From Halomonas sp. A40-4 (GTDB lineage: Bacteria; Pseudomonadota; Gammaproteobacteria; Pseudomonadales; Halomonadaceae), in assembly GCF_015767635.1 (NCBI RefSeq), contig NZ_CP065230.1, forward strand, positions 2,170,001 through 2,234,000: a stretch of 64,000 nucleotides of DNA, given 5' to 3'. Every line of letters starts with the position of its first letter. Position 1 is the first letter of the stretch. This document shows positions 33,760-42,949 of this stretch, in pieces. The notes beneath the pieces were generated by a model that saw only the letters and a program-made list of their open reading frames with translations, searched no databases and had not been told where the DNA came from. A program made the position numbers and the translations under genes.

Positions 33760-34085
33760 ACGGGTTTACTCGGCAATCACCTTTCCATTAGCAGGAAGTT
33801 ATTGATCTCTTGAGGCTTGTAAAACATCTATTCCCCAATCGCGTTGGTCATAAACACGCTCAGGAAAGCCGGTGGCTTGGCAAAAATATTGCCCCACGCA
33901 TAAAGTCAGGTGCTCGATTTCGAACACTGTAATGCCGAGGTACTTTTATTATGCATAAAGCTGCATTAATTCCACCGTTGAATACAGGTGAAACAACCAA
34001 GGTAGATAATGCAACCCAAAGGCATGCGAACACAATGCACCAGCGTGCCTTACTTTATTGAGCCGAACACTACGTTGAGTGTTGG
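33760..34085 (-). promoter_or_regulatory. Conserved upstream block of mot1 copy B
   Basis: This is the counterpart of 9580-9905 with the same ordered blocks. The inverted repeat core TGCATTA (33962-33968) and TAATGCA (34007-34013) is kept, while the outer pairs have changed. The string CACGCTCAGGAAAGCCGGTG lies about 85-100 bases upstream of the mot1 start. The remaining 34086-34350 shows no gene; it has a short GC hairpin (CCCGC...GCGGG at 34198-34210) followed by TTTT. Confidence 0.5.
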
Positions 34086-34350
34086 ACATAAGGGGGCAGA
34101 AGCCTCGTGACCATCAAAACCATGCTACCGGTCAGGCTCAAATAACGGGATCCTCACCCTCAACACTGCCGCAAAAAATCTTGCTAATCAGTGTATCCCC
34201 GCCCTGCGGGTTTTAATTGCTTTGCCGCTGGTAGACAGGCGTCGCCCATGCTTTCCGTGGAAGGTGGCGCTCGCCTCTGATCGACGGCATCGCATCACTG
34301 TGCCAAGATCGTGATGTGTCGAAGACCTGCAAGAGGAGCGCCAAACCATC

Positions 34351-35205
34351 ATGCCTGAGGATTCCTTCTGGTTGGAGCTGTTGAGCAACCGTCTGGTAAG
34401 CTCGGTTGCGCTCGTGGCGATTCTCATAACGCTGCGTATCCTTGCCGTGCGTGTCATTCGAGGGCGCCAAGAGATTCTATCCGATTACCGGCGTGCGTGG
34501 CTGGCCCGTATCCGCAATGTGGCCGTCATCCTGACGCTGCTCGGCCTGGCGTTGATCTGGCTGCCTTCCCTGCATGCCTTTGCCCTTTCCATCACCGCTT
34601 TTGCCGTGGCCTTGGTTATCGCGACCAAGGAGCTGATTCTGTGCCTTTCGGGCACCGTGCTGCGTATCGTCAACCAGCCGTTCGAGATTGGTGACTGGGT
34701 CGAAATCGGCAGCCTGCGCGGTCAGGTGGTCGACGAGACCATGCTGGCGACGACTCTGCAGGAAATTGGCGGCGCGGTGGGCCGTTTTGAATACTCCGGC
34801 AAGACCATCGTGGTGCCCAACAGCGTGTTCTTGACCACCCCGGTTCAGAACCAGAACTTCTTCAAGAAGTGGGTATATCTCGACGTCTGCGTGGTGTTAG
34901 AGGCCGACGTGGATATGCGATCCGAACTGTCGGCGCTTGAAGACGAAGTGGCCTCCCTGCATGCGCCGCATTCCGAATTGGCCCAACGCTACAGCGAGGT
35001 CATCAGAAAACGCAGCGGCGTCGACATCGCTGACCCCCAACCCCGCGTGACCCTGACGACCACAGACATTGGCAAGCAGCGCATTGGCGTCACGCTTTTC
35101 TGCCCCACGCCAAGCGCCTTTGAAATGGAACGCGCTATCAATGATGCCGTACTGCGCCGCTATTGGCATTTGCGCACGACAGCGAATGCCTCAGCCCCAG
35201 CATAA
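34351..35205 (+). CDS. MscS-family small-conductance channel protein
   Basis: A 284-residue protein with three N-terminal membrane helices. The third region (ALSITAFAVALVIATKELILCLSGTVLRI) lacks the usual Gly/Ala packing pattern of E. coli MscS but leads into a typical beta domain (VNQPFEIGDWVEIGSLRGQVVDETMLATTL, VPNSVFLTTPVQNQNF). The C-terminal part is the alpha/beta cage. AGAGGAG lies 12 bases before the ATG. It is not a close copy of the MscS-type protein at 10959-12071. It should act in osmotic down-shock. Confidence 0.88.
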   Translation: MPEDSFWLELLSNRLVSSVALVAILITLRILAVRVIRGRQEILSDYRRAWLARIRNVAVILTLLGLALIWLPSLHAFALSITAFAVALVIATKELILCLSGTVLRIVNQPFEIGDWVEIGSLRGQVVDETMLATTLQEIGGAVGRFEYSGKTIVVPNSVFLTTPVQNQNFFKKWVYLDVCVVLEADVDMRSELSALEDEVASLHAPHSELAQRYSEVIRKRSGVDIADPQPRVTLTTTDIGKQRIGVTLFCPTPSAFEMERAINDAVLRRYWHLRTTANASAPA

Positions 35206-35239
35206 CCAGCTACGCCAGACCGCTAGAAACGCTGGCAGC

Positions 35240-35260
35240 GGGCCACTCCAGTAGTGGCCC
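35240..35260. terminator. Hairpin between convergent mscS and MCP genes
   Basis: GGGCCACT at 35240-35247 and AGTGGCCC at 35253-35260 form a perfect 8-bp stem with a 5-base loop, located between two converging stops. No T-run is present. Confidence 0.45.
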
Positions 35261-35306
35261 TATGACTATTACCAGGGATGAAGTGCCCCTCATCCAAATC
35301 GATGAC

Positions 35307-36998
35307 TTAAAATTCTTCCCACTCCAGTTCTGCTACCTTCTTGGTGCTGGCAGGCTGGCCAAGTGAAGGGCGCGCCGGGTTGCTGGCGATTGCTCTTGCC
35401 GCCGGTTTGCGAAGCGGCAGCGCTGAAGAGGCGACGCCACCCTGCAGTTTGAAGATAGCCACCGCTGTTTCAAGCTGGGCGGCCTGGTCTTCCAGGGACG
35501 CAGCGGCGGTCGCGGCTTCCTGAACCAAGGCGGCGTTTTGTTGCGTTACCTCGTCCATCTGTGAAACGGCCTGGTTCACCTGTTCGATGCCATCGCTTTG
35601 CTCTGTGGATGCCGCCGAAATTTCATCCATGATGTCAGCAACGCGCTTAACGGACGCCATGATCTCTTCCATTGTCTTACCGGCTCCTTCCACGAGGGTA
35701 GACCCCTGATGCACCTGGCCTGCCGATGTTTCAATGAGGCCTCTTATCTGCTTGGCGGCATCGGCGCTGCGGCTGGCAAGATTGCGCACTTCCGTGGCAA
35801 CAACAGCAAAGCCGCGGCCTTGCTCACCCGCACGCGCTGCCTCGACAGACGCATTTAGGGCCAGAATATTGGTCTGAAAGGCAATCGAGTCGATCACACC
35901 GATGATGTCGCTGATCTTTCTGGAGCTTTCCGAGATGCTATGCATCGTGTCGACGACTTGGCCGACCGCGTCACCACCCCGCGCTGCGGTGGTAGAGGCA
36001 TCACTCGCTAGCTTGCTACCCTGACGGGCATTGTCTGAATTTTGCTTCACCGTTGCGGTGAGCTGTTCCATGCTGGCAGCGGTTTCTTCCAGCGAGGCGG
36101 CTTGCTGCTCCGTGCGTGATGAGAGGTCGGCGTTGCCCATTGAAATTTCCCGCGCCCCAATATGAATCGAGCCACTGCTGTCACGCACGCTCGATACCGT
36201 TTGAGAAAGTCCTGACTGCATATACTGCATGGCTGCGAACAGTTGGCCGATTTCGTTTCGGCCACGATCCGCGATCTTGTGCGATAAGTCGCCCTGGGCA
36301 ATGCGTTCAAAGTGGTGAACGGCTTCCTGAAGGGGCCGAATGACCACGCGCATCATACCGACTCGCACCACAACGACACTCAGGATGACCAGCAACAATG
36401 CGCCGATCCCTACGTACTCTGACGTCGTCATGGTTGACTGGTAGCCTGCCATCAACTCACTGCCCCGGGCTGTGGCATAGTCGATAAAGACTTCATTGGT
36501 TTCGATATAGGCAAGATTGAGCTGGTCGCCTTCGCGCTTGGCCGCTCGATAGGCACGTTCATCATTGCGGTTAAGTGCTTCGTACTGAGGTATCAGGCCT
36601 CGCGAGAGCAATTGAGTAAAAGCGGTCTCGATCGCGTCTGCGTAAGGCTTGCCTGTTTCTGACTTGGGCACAGCCAAAAAGGCATCAAAACGCTGCTGGG
36701 CCATCTGGAGGGTCTGCCCTGCCTGGTCAAGATAGCGTTCTGCGAGCGCCTGGTCTCCCTCGTTCAGCGCGTCCAGATGGTTCATAAAAAACAGCTGTGT
36801 ATCGGCAATATTCACCTGCGCCCGATTCAAAGAATTCAGCTGTTGGACATTGATGCGGTTGAGCTCATCAATCGAACCAGCGCCCAGCATGCTGGTTTTG
36901 TAGCCAAGCCCCGCCACGACCAGAATCAAGGTGGTAAACAGGCCTAGCACGACCGTCAGGCTCGCCTTGACGGTTAATTTTTTCAATAGGTTATGCAT
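35307..36998 (-). CDS. Methyl-accepting chemotaxis protein with a CheR-docking tail
   Basis: A 563-residue chemoreceptor: TM1 at about residues 13-33, a periplasmic four-helix-bundle ligand domain (to about 190), TM2 (about 193-213), a HAMP domain, and a long signalling hairpin with the tip sequence [35 protein letters not shown]. The protein ends in EWEEF, which fits the xWxxF pentapeptide that tethers CheR/CheB. Gln/Glu pairs for methylation flank the coiled coil ([19 protein letters not shown]). The ligand is unknown. It is transcribed alone. Confidence 0.92.
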   Translation of the reverse strand: MHNLLKKLTVKASLTVVLGLFTTLILVVAGLGYKTSMLGAGSIDELNRINVQQLNSLNRAQVNIADTQLFFMNHLDALNEGDQALAERYLDQAGQTLQMAQQRFDAFLAVPKSETGKPYADAIETAFTQLLSRGLIPQYEALNRNDERAYRAAKREGDQLNLAYIETNEVFIDYATARGSELMAGYQSTMTTSEYVGIGALLLVILSVVVVRVGMMRVVIRPLQEAVHHFERIAQGDLSHKIADRGRNEIGQLFAAMQYMQSGLSQTVSSVRDSSGSIHIGAREISMGNADLSSRTEQQAASLEETAASMEQLTATVKQNSDNARQGSKLASDASTTAARGGDAVGQVVDTMHSISESSRKISDIIGVIDSIAFQTNILALNASVEAARAGEQGRGFAVVATEVRNLASRSADAAKQIRGLIETSAGQVHQGSTLVEGAGKTMEEIMASVKRVADIMDEISAASTEQSDGIEQVNQAVSQMDEVTQQNAALVQEAATAAASLEDQAAQLETAVAIFKLQGGVASSALPLRKPAARAIASNPARPSLGQPASTKKVAELEWEEF

Positions 36999-37269
36999 CT
37001 TCGTTCTCTACGAGAGGGGATCATTCAAGGTGAATGCATCCAGCCAATGGGAGGGCACCTCGTAAAAAAGTATTTAAAATACTGGTTTATGCGAGGTTAA
37101 AGAGAATATCGGCGCCAGGTGCATAAAATTGAGTTAAAAAGACGGCATTTCTGACAATATTGACCTGTGTCAATTAACGATGACAGTCACCCTGGACCGT
37201 TACCGACCTTCAACTCTGGGTAATGAACACGGTAAGCTTGTCGCCATACTCGCTGCAGATGCTGTCTCG

Positions 37270-38205
37270 ATGATGACTCCCCACTGGATACTCGGCCCTG
37301 GTGCCATTGGCCGCCTGTTGGCCCATTCGCTGTCGCCCATAGGTGACATCACCCTGGTTGGCCGCCGGGCGCTGGCTGAGCCGCAATGGCTGACCACGCC
37401 AGAAGGCGAGCGGCGCCCTCAGCGTTTAAACGCGCTTACCGTTGATCAAATGGCATCTGCAGGCCTGCCTGCGCCTGGGTTTGTGCATATCACCACCAAA
37501 GCCATGGCCGCTGAAGAGGCGCTTGAAAGCATCTCGCAGGTTATCCCCTCGACGACCCTGCTGGTGCTCTGGCAAAACGGCTTTTTGGCCCAGCCGCGGA
37601 TTACCCAGGCGTGGCCGGGCCCTGTGCTAAATGCCACCACGACCCAAGGTGCTTATCTGAGCGGCGATGCTGAGGTGGTGCATGCGGGGCGCGGGCACAC
37701 CTTTATTGGCGATTTGCATAACCGGCACCCTGCCCTGGCGAAAACGCTGGTGCAAATATTAGCCCAGGTTGGGTTTGATGCCACGGCAGTGGACGATATC
37801 CGCCAGCGGCTTTGGCAGAAGCTGGCAGTCAACGCCGCCATCAACCCGCTGGTGGCGCTGCATGGCGTGCACAACGGCAAATTACGCGGTACCGAGTATT
37901 CGGGCCGCGTGGTGTCTGTGATCACCGAAGTGGCGATGATATTGCAGGCAGAGGGCATTCAGCCGCCAAACTCGGGCCAAGGCGAAGACGCGTGGCGGGC
38001 GCTGGTATGGCAGGTGGTGGACAATACCGCGGATAACAAGGCCTCGATGCTTCAGGATGTGGAGGCCCGCCGCCCCACCGAGCGCGGGGCGATTTTGGGG
38101 CCACTCATCGAAAGTGCCCAGCACCATGGGTTGCCATGCGAGGTGCTGCAAGCGCTTGATGCCGAGCTAGCGGCGTTGGAAGCCAGTTATCTGAGCCCTC
38201 ACTAA
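37270..38205 (+). CDS. 2-dehydropantoate 2-reductase-like protein (PanE/ApbA family)
   Basis: A 311-residue Rossmann-fold dehydrogenase: ILGPGAIGRLLAHSL is the NADP-binding loop and follows the start immediately, as in the family; KLAVNAAINPLVALHGVHNGKL corresponds to the catalytic Lys region (K...N..NPL.AL) and the C-terminal helical domain follows. PanE reduces 2-dehydropantoate to pantoate for pantothenate and CoA synthesis, though many family members act on other 2-keto acids. The frame is open 30 codons upstream of the chosen ATG without family similarity. It stands alone. Confidence 0.82.
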   Translation: MMTPHWILGPGAIGRLLAHSLSPIGDITLVGRRALAEPQWLTTPEGERRPQRLNALTVDQMASAGLPAPGFVHITTKAMAAEEALESISQVIPSTTLLVLWQNGFLAQPRITQAWPGPVLNATTTQGAYLSGDAEVVHAGRGHTFIGDLHNRHPALAKTLVQILAQVGFDATAVDDIRQRLWQKLAVNAAINPLVALHGVHNGKLRGTEYSGRVVSVITEVAMILQAEGIQPPNSGQGEDAWRALVWQVVDNTADNKASMLQDVEARRPTERGAILGPLIESAQHHGLPCEVLQALDAELAALEASYLSPH

Positions 38206-38230
38206 GCACAAAAACCTAAGACCTGTTGAT

Positions 38231-38821
38231 CTAGCCCAGCACCGGATACAGCGAGCCCACCAGCAACACCGCCATGGTGATATTGAACGCCCGATTACGC
38301 CTGGGGCTGGTCAGCCACTGGCGCACCACCAGACCCAGCCAGGCCCAGATCGAAATCGCGGGAAAGCTGACCATGGCAAATACACTGGCCACCATCACGA
38401 CGGAAAGCAGGGTTCTGTCCGGCGCGTAGAGGGTGATGGCCGAAAGGCACATTGCCCAGGCTTTGGGGTTCACCCACTGAAAGGCCGCCGCCTGCAGGAA
38501 CGTCATGGGCGTGCCCTTTTCATCCGATGCCTTGAGCGGCGCGGCGTTGGCGATCTTCCAGGCAAGCCAAAGCAGGTAGGCAATCGATACCGCCTGCAGC
38601 ACCTTGCTCAGCAGCGGATAGGCATCGAAAAGCGACATGAGTCCGCCCCCGACTACCAGCACCATCACGCTGACGCCCACCATAATACCAAGCATATGAG
38701 GCAGGGTTTTCCTGAAGCCAAAGTTCGCGCCTGAAGCCATCAGCATCAAATTGTTGGGACCTGGGGTCACAGTGGTGACAAACGCAAAGGCCGTTAAGGC
38801 AGCCAATACCGATATGCTCAT
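38231..38821 (-). CDS. LysE/RhtB family amino-acid exporter
   Basis: A 196-residue membrane protein with six hydrophobic segments and the LysE signatures TPGPNNLMLMASGANFGFRK near residues 19-38 and QAAAFQWVNPKAWAMCLSAI in the middle. It is divergent from an Lrp-type regulator gene, the usual arrangement of regulated amino-acid exporters. The start is ATG 38821. It is the only intact LysE gene here, while two remnants lie at 765-953 and 5570-5902. Confidence 0.9.
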   Translation of the reverse strand: MSISVLAALTAFAFVTTVTPGPNNLMLMASGANFGFRKTLPHMLGIMVGVSVMVLVVGGGLMSLFDAYPLLSKVLQAVSIAYLLWLAWKIANAAPLKASDEKGTPMTFLQAAAFQWVNPKAWAMCLSAITLYAPDRTLLSVVMVASVFAMVSFPAISIWAWLGLVVRQWLTSPRRNRAFNITMAVLLVGSLYPVLG

Positions 38822-38923
38822 TCTCGCTGTCTCTTTTGGGTGAGTATGCGTAGAATTTTACGTGCTCGAATGCGCAATATGGTGCCTAATATCCATTTAA
38901 ATAACCACTTTTCGCAAGAAAAT

Positions 38924-39373
38924 ATGAAAATAGATGCCCTTGACAGAAAAATATTGCACGAACTCAAGCGTGATGGAAACCTGAGCAACGTTGAACTTGC
39001 CAAGCGGGTCAACCTGTCTGCCTCGGCATGCCTGCGCCGGGTGCAGGAGCTCGAGAAAAACGGGGTCATTCTCGGGTATCGGGTAATCACGGCGCCAGAG
39101 GCGATGGGGCGAGGCTTTGTGGCGTATGTCACGGTGGGGTTGGCAATACATACCAAGGCGGCTCAGGAGGGTTTTGAGCGGGCGATGGCCGTGGCCAATG
39201 AAGTGGCAGAATGCCACAACATCGCCGGCCCGTTCGAGTATCTGCTGCGCGTCGAAACCCGCGACCTCGCCAGCTACAAGCGCTTTCATACCGAGGTGCT
39301 GGGCACCCAGCCTCATGTCAGCGCCATTTCCACCCTGATTGTGATGGGCTCGCCCAAGGACGAGCGCGGCTAG
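38924..39373 (+). CDS. Lrp/AsnC family transcriptional regulator
   Basis: A 149-residue regulator: an N-terminal winged HTH (LDRKILHELKRDGNLSNVELAKRVNLSASACLRRVQELEKNGVI, residues 5-48) and a C-terminal RAM ligand-binding domain with the GPFEYLLRVETRDLASY stretch. The start ATG at 38924 gives the standard family length; the frame is open upstream. It is divergent from the LysE-type exporter and very probably controls it in response to an amino acid. Confidence 0.9.
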   Translation: MKIDALDRKILHELKRDGNLSNVELAKRVNLSASACLRRVQELEKNGVILGYRVITAPEAMGRGFVAYVTVGLAIHTKAAQEGFERAMAVANEVAECHNIAGPFEYLLRVETRDLASYKRFHTEVLGTQPHVSAISTLIVMGSPKDERG

Positions 39374-39406
39374 GCTCTGCCAACGAGCCCATCACTTGCC
39401 TGCGCG

Positions 39407-40309
39407 TTATGCGTGACCGTCTTTGTCCTGGTAGAATCGCATCAGGCTTGAGAAGTCGAGCTTGCCGTTACCGCCTGCTTTGTGGAAGGTAAACAGTGAG
39501 CGGGCGGCGGAGCCCATGGGCACCGGCGAGGCGCTTAGCTGGCTGACGTCCATGGCCAGGCCCAGGTCCTTGATCATCAAGTCCACCTGGAAGCCACCCT
39601 GATAGTCGTTCGACGCGGGCGCCTTTTCCATTACGCCCGGGTAGGGGTTATAACCATTGAGCGCCCAGTTGCCACCGGAGCTTTGCTTCATGATTTCCGA
39701 CAGCACCGCCGGGTCCAGGCCGTTTTTGACGCCCATATTGATGGCTTCACAGGTACCCGCCATCAGAATCGACAGCAGCATGTTGTTGCATACCTTGGCA
39801 ATCTGCCCGGCGCCATGATCACCGGCGTGGAAGATATTCTTACCCATGGCGTCCAACACGGGTTCGGCCTGTGCGAACTGGGCCTCACTGCCACCCACGA
39901 TAAACGTCAGCGTTCCTGCCTGGGCGCCGCCCACACCGCCGGACACCGGCGCATCGACAAAGCCAATCCCTTTCGCCTCACCCAGCGCCGCCACGTCTCG
40001 GGCGGTATCCGCATCGATCGTGGAGCAGTCGATCACCAACGCGCTGGGCTTGATCACGTCAAACAGAGGCGCATCGCCTTCGGCATAAAGGCCCATGACG
40101 TGCTTGCCTGCAGGCAGCATCGAAATCACGAAGTCGGCATTGGCAACGGCTTCCTGGGCGGAACTTGCGACGTCGCAGCCCTGGGATTTTGCCGTTTCCA
40201 GCGCGCTTGCCGAAAGGTCGAAGGCGCACACATGAAAGCCTGCCTTGACCAGGTTGGCGGCCATGGGGCCGCCCATATTGCCTAAACCGATAAATGCGAC
40301 GGTGCTCAT
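39407..40309 (-). CDS. mmsB: 3-hydroxyisobutyrate dehydrogenase
   Basis: A 300-residue NAD-dependent enzyme oxidising 3-hydroxyisobutyrate to methylmalonate semialdehyde in valine degradation. Seen: FIGLGNMGGPMAANL at the N-terminus (NAD loop), FVDAPVSGGVGGAQAGTLTFIVGG (substrate-binding signature of the family), and KVCNNMLL with the catalytic Lys in the second domain. AAGGA lies upstream of the ATG. It is the last gene of a minus-strand run with the hydrolase and the acyl-CoA dehydrogenase that precede it in the same pathway. Confidence 0.93.
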   Translation of the reverse strand: MSTVAFIGLGNMGGPMAANLVKAGFHVCAFDLSASALETAKSQGCDVASSAQEAVANADFVISMLPAGKHVMGLYAEGDAPLFDVIKPSALVIDCSTIDADTARDVAALGEAKGIGFVDAPVSGGVGGAQAGTLTFIVGGSEAQFAQAEPVLDAMGKNIFHAGDHGAGQIAKVCNNMLLSILMAGTCEAINMGVKNGLDPAVLSEIMKQSSGGNWALNGYNPYPGVMEKAPASNDYQGGFQVDLMIKDLGLAMDVSQLSASPVPMGSAARSLFTFHKAGGNGKLDFSSLMRFYQDKDGHA

Positions 40310-40354
40310 AGCGTTTGTCCTTGTTGTAAGTCGTTAATTGTATGTTGGAAAACG

Positions 40355-41470
40355 TTAGCGAAGATCGTGGAGCGGATTCGTTGCCCACGGCGGTGTTAGC
40401 AGTTCATCGATGAACGACGCCTCAACCGATGCCACATCGGGGTAGGTCCAGGCAGGCTCACCGTCTTTATCCACCAGCAGGGCACGCACGCCCTCGGGGA
40501 ACTCCCGGTGACGGCAACACTGGACCGAAAGCGCCAGTTCCGACTGAAACACCTCGGCAAGCGACATGTACTTGGCCCGCTTGAGCTGTTCATCGATCAG
40601 CGTGATGGACACCGGGCTGCCGTGAGCCAGCGTTTTCTGCGCTTTGCTAAACCACTTGTCATCGCTTTTGACGTCCGCAATAGCAGCAACAATCTGTTCA
40701 ACGGTATCGTGATCCATCAGCTCGCGGATCAGCGGGGAGAATTTATATACCGGGGCTTCCAGCTCTTCGAACACCGGCTGGGACGCCTGCTCCAGCTCGC
40801 GCAGAATACGGTTGACGACCCCATGGGTATCCGTGTTCTCCCCTTCGCCCCAGGCGGCTTGAGTCAGCTTTTTCGCCAGCGTATCGCGCTCGTGGCTGGC
40901 AATGGCTCGGTCGGCCAAACCCAGGTGAACGGCATCCGGCGCGTTGATCTGGCTGCCCGTCATGGCCAGAAAACGCCCGGTGCCATTGGGCAGGCGGTTA
41001 AGGAACCAGCTGGCACCCACGTCCGGGTAAAGGCCGATGGTGACCTCGGGCATCGCCAAACGCGACGTTTCTGTCACCACCCGATGACTGCTGCCGCTCA
41101 GCAGTCCCATACCGCCGCCCATGACAATACCGTTACCCCAGCAAATCACTGGCTTTGGGTAGGTATGCAACGCGTAATCCAGACGATACTCCTGATGGAA
41201 AAAGCGCTCCGGAAAATCGGGATCGCCCTCACCTTTAATCGCCTTGTAGAGGCTGACCACATCACCACCGGCGCAGAAGGCTTTTTCTCCGGCGCTATCA
41301 AGTAGCACGGCGACCACGCGCGGGTCCTCCTGCCAGTCGGCCAGGCGGGGCAGTATTTCCTCTATCATTTCCAGGGTCAGGGCATTCAGCGAACGCTCAG
41401 AATTGAGGGTTATTTCCGCAATGATGTGGCCGTCCTGGGTGGGGTGTTCGGCAAACAGTACGCTACTCAT
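40355..41470 (-). CDS. 3-hydroxyisobutyryl-CoA hydrolase
   Basis: A 371-residue crotonase-superfamily enzyme of the HIBYL-CoA hydrolase type. Oxyanion-hole stretches are KAFCAGGDVVSLYKA and NGIVMGGGMGLLSGSSHRV; the downstream MPEVTIGLYPDVGASWFL holds the family's catalytic Glu and Asp; the C-terminal extension with CCRHREFPEGVRALLVDKD is characteristic of this subfamily rather than hydratases. It releases free 3-hydroxyisobutyrate, the substrate of the next gene. AAGGA lies before the ATG. Confidence 0.92.
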   Translation of the reverse strand: MSSVLFAEHPTQDGHIIAEITLNSERSLNALTLEMIEEILPRLADWQEDPRVVAVLLDSAGEKAFCAGGDVVSLYKAIKGEGDPDFPERFFHQEYRLDYALHTYPKPVICWGNGIVMGGGMGLLSGSSHRVVTETSRLAMPEVTIGLYPDVGASWFLNRLPNGTGRFLAMTGSQINAPDAVHLGLADRAIASHERDTLAKKLTQAAWGEGENTDTHGVVNRILRELEQASQPVFEELEAPVYKFSPLIRELMDHDTVEQIVAAIADVKSDDKWFSKAQKTLAHGSPVSITLIDEQLKRAKYMSLAEVFQSELALSVQCCRHREFPEGVRALLVDKDGEPAWTYPDVASVEASFIDELLTPPWATNPLHDLR

Positions 41471-41532
41471 CTAACCATCCTTATTCGGTGCAACCACGAC
41501 AATGATTGGATCAACGACCGGCTTTGCAGCGT

Positions 41533-42687
41533 TCATAGCTCGGCGGCGCCTTCTGCAAGCACCCGGCGTGAAATGATCAGACGCATGATCTCATTGGTCC
41601 CCTCAAGAATACGATGCACGCGGGTATCACGCACAAAGCGCTCCATCGGGTACTCCTTGATATAGCCGTTGCCGCCGTACAGCTGAAGTGCTTCGTCACA
41701 TACCTTGAAGCCTACATCGGTGGCGAAGCGCTTGGCCATGGCGCAGTAGGTAAGCGCATCCGCGTCGCCCGCGTCCAGCTTGGTGGCGGCCAGGCGTACC
41801 AACTGCCGCGCGGCGACAAGCTCCGTCACCATGTCGGCCAGGCGGAACTGAAGCGCCTGGAAGTCCGCCAGACGCTTGCCGAACTGTTTGCGGTCGAGCA
41901 TATAGGCCCGGGCTTCGTTGATGGCCTGCTGAGCGGTACCAATCGAGCAGGTGGCAATATTGATTCGGCCGCCATCCAGGCCTTTCATGGCGATCTTGAA
42001 GCCGTCACCTTCGTTGCCAAGCATCTGATTTGCAGGCACCCGCACGTCCTCAAAGGTAATCATTCGGGTAGGCTGGCTGTTCCAGCCCATTTTGGCTTCC
42101 TTACGGCCGTAGCTGATGCCGTCTGAATTGGCATCCACCGCGAAAGCGGAAATGCCCGCTGCGCCCTCTCCGCCCGTGCGTGCCATCACTACCAGCACAT
42201 CGGTACTGCCCGCACCGGAAATAAACATTTTACTGCCGTTGAGCAGGAAGTCGCTGCCATCGCGCTTGGCCGTGGTTTTGAGCGAGGCGGCGTCGGAACC
42301 TGAGTTGGGCTCGGTCAGGCAGTAAGAACCTAACAGCTCGCCGGTGGCCAGCTTTTCGCCCCACTGCTCGATGACCTCAGGCGTGCCGAAATCGGCCAGC
42401 ATCCAGGTGACCATGTTATGGATCGTGAGATACGCCGTGGTAGAGGTGCAGCCCATGGAAAGCTGCTCGAAAATGATGCTGGCATCAAGCCGTGAAAGCC
42501 CCAGCCCACCGACGCTTTCCGGTGCATAGAGCGAGCAGAAACCCAACTCACCTGCCTTGCGGATCACCTCAACGGGGAATATAGCCTCCTGGTCCCATTC
42601 CGCCGCATGGGGAGCCAGCTCATTTTGGGCAAAGGCACGCGCCATATCGGCAAACGCAACCTGGTCTTCACTCAGCTCGAAATTCAT
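41533..42687 (-). CDS. Acyl-CoA dehydrogenase, probably isobutyryl-CoA dehydrogenase
   Basis: A 384-residue FAD enzyme: YCLTEPNSGSDAASLKTTA (FAD/substrate signature 1), DRKQFGKRLADFQALQFRLADM, and the C-terminal QLYGGNGYIKEYPMERFVRDTRVHRILEGTNEIMRL with the catalytic Glu. The start ATG 42687 has GGAG 7 bases upstream; the frame is open 34 codons further. Its position before the 3-hydroxyisobutyryl-CoA hydrolase and 3-hydroxyisobutyrate dehydrogenase genes points to valine degradation (isobutyryl-CoA to methacrylyl-CoA). A LiuR-like site lies about 115 bases upstream. The enoyl-CoA hydratase for the intervening step is not in this run. Confidence 0.88.
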   Translation of the reverse strand: MNFELSEDQVAFADMARAFAQNELAPHAAEWDQEAIFPVEVIRKAGELGFCSLYAPESVGGLGLSRLDASIIFEQLSMGCTSTTAYLTIHNMVTWMLADFGTPEVIEQWGEKLATGELLGSYCLTEPNSGSDAASLKTTAKRDGSDFLLNGSKMFISGAGSTDVLVVMARTGGEGAAGISAFAVDANSDGISYGRKEAKMGWNSQPTRMITFEDVRVPANQMLGNEGDGFKIAMKGLDGGRINIATCSIGTAQQAINEARAYMLDRKQFGKRLADFQALQFRLADMVTELVAARQLVRLAATKLDAGDADALTYCAMAKRFATDVGFKVCDEALQLYGGNGYIKEYPMERFVRDTRVHRILEGTNEIMRLIISRRVLAEGAAEL

Positions 42688-42800
42688 CGCGACGCTCCGC
42701 TGAAAGCCGCCCCCTTTAACAAGCCTCAAGGGGGCGCTTTCGATATTGTGATTGTGTTCTTCAAGCGGGGATGACGAAAAGCCAAACACGCTAATTGACG

Positions 42801-42816
42801 TTTACGTTAACTTATA
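42801..42816. promoter_or_regulatory. LiuR-like operator upstream of the valine-degradation genes
   Basis: TTTACGTTAACTTATA matches the perfect palindrome found before the MerR-type regulator gene (48130-48145) at 13 of 16 positions, and is preceded by TTGACG. It lies upstream of the acyl-CoA dehydrogenase gene, whose product acts in the same catabolic network. Confidence 0.65.
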
Positions 42817-42879
42817 TTTTAACCCTGCCATAAGCAACCACCCTCCCCCTCGACCTTTGGCGTAGACGGCTTCCTGATC

Positions 42880-42903
42880 AAAAAAGGGTGCCGAATGGCA
42901 CCC
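42880..42903 (-). terminator. Rho-independent terminator of the liv transporter operon
   Basis: On the minus strand GGGTGCC, a 4-base loop and GGCACCC are followed by TTTTTT (plus strand A-run 42880-42885). It lies 46 bases after the livM stop and ends the five-gene transporter operon. Confidence 0.88.
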
Positions 42904-42949
42904 AACAACGGACAGACGCGACCCGCTTTGTCGATAAAGCAGCGGGTAT

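Noticed and set aside
7931..34085. The region being the known transmissible locus of stress tolerance (heat-resistance locus)
   Set aside because: DegP and general stress genes are shared, but the hallmark genes (small heat-shock protein, ClpK/ClpG, FtsH, YfdX, HdeD) are absent.
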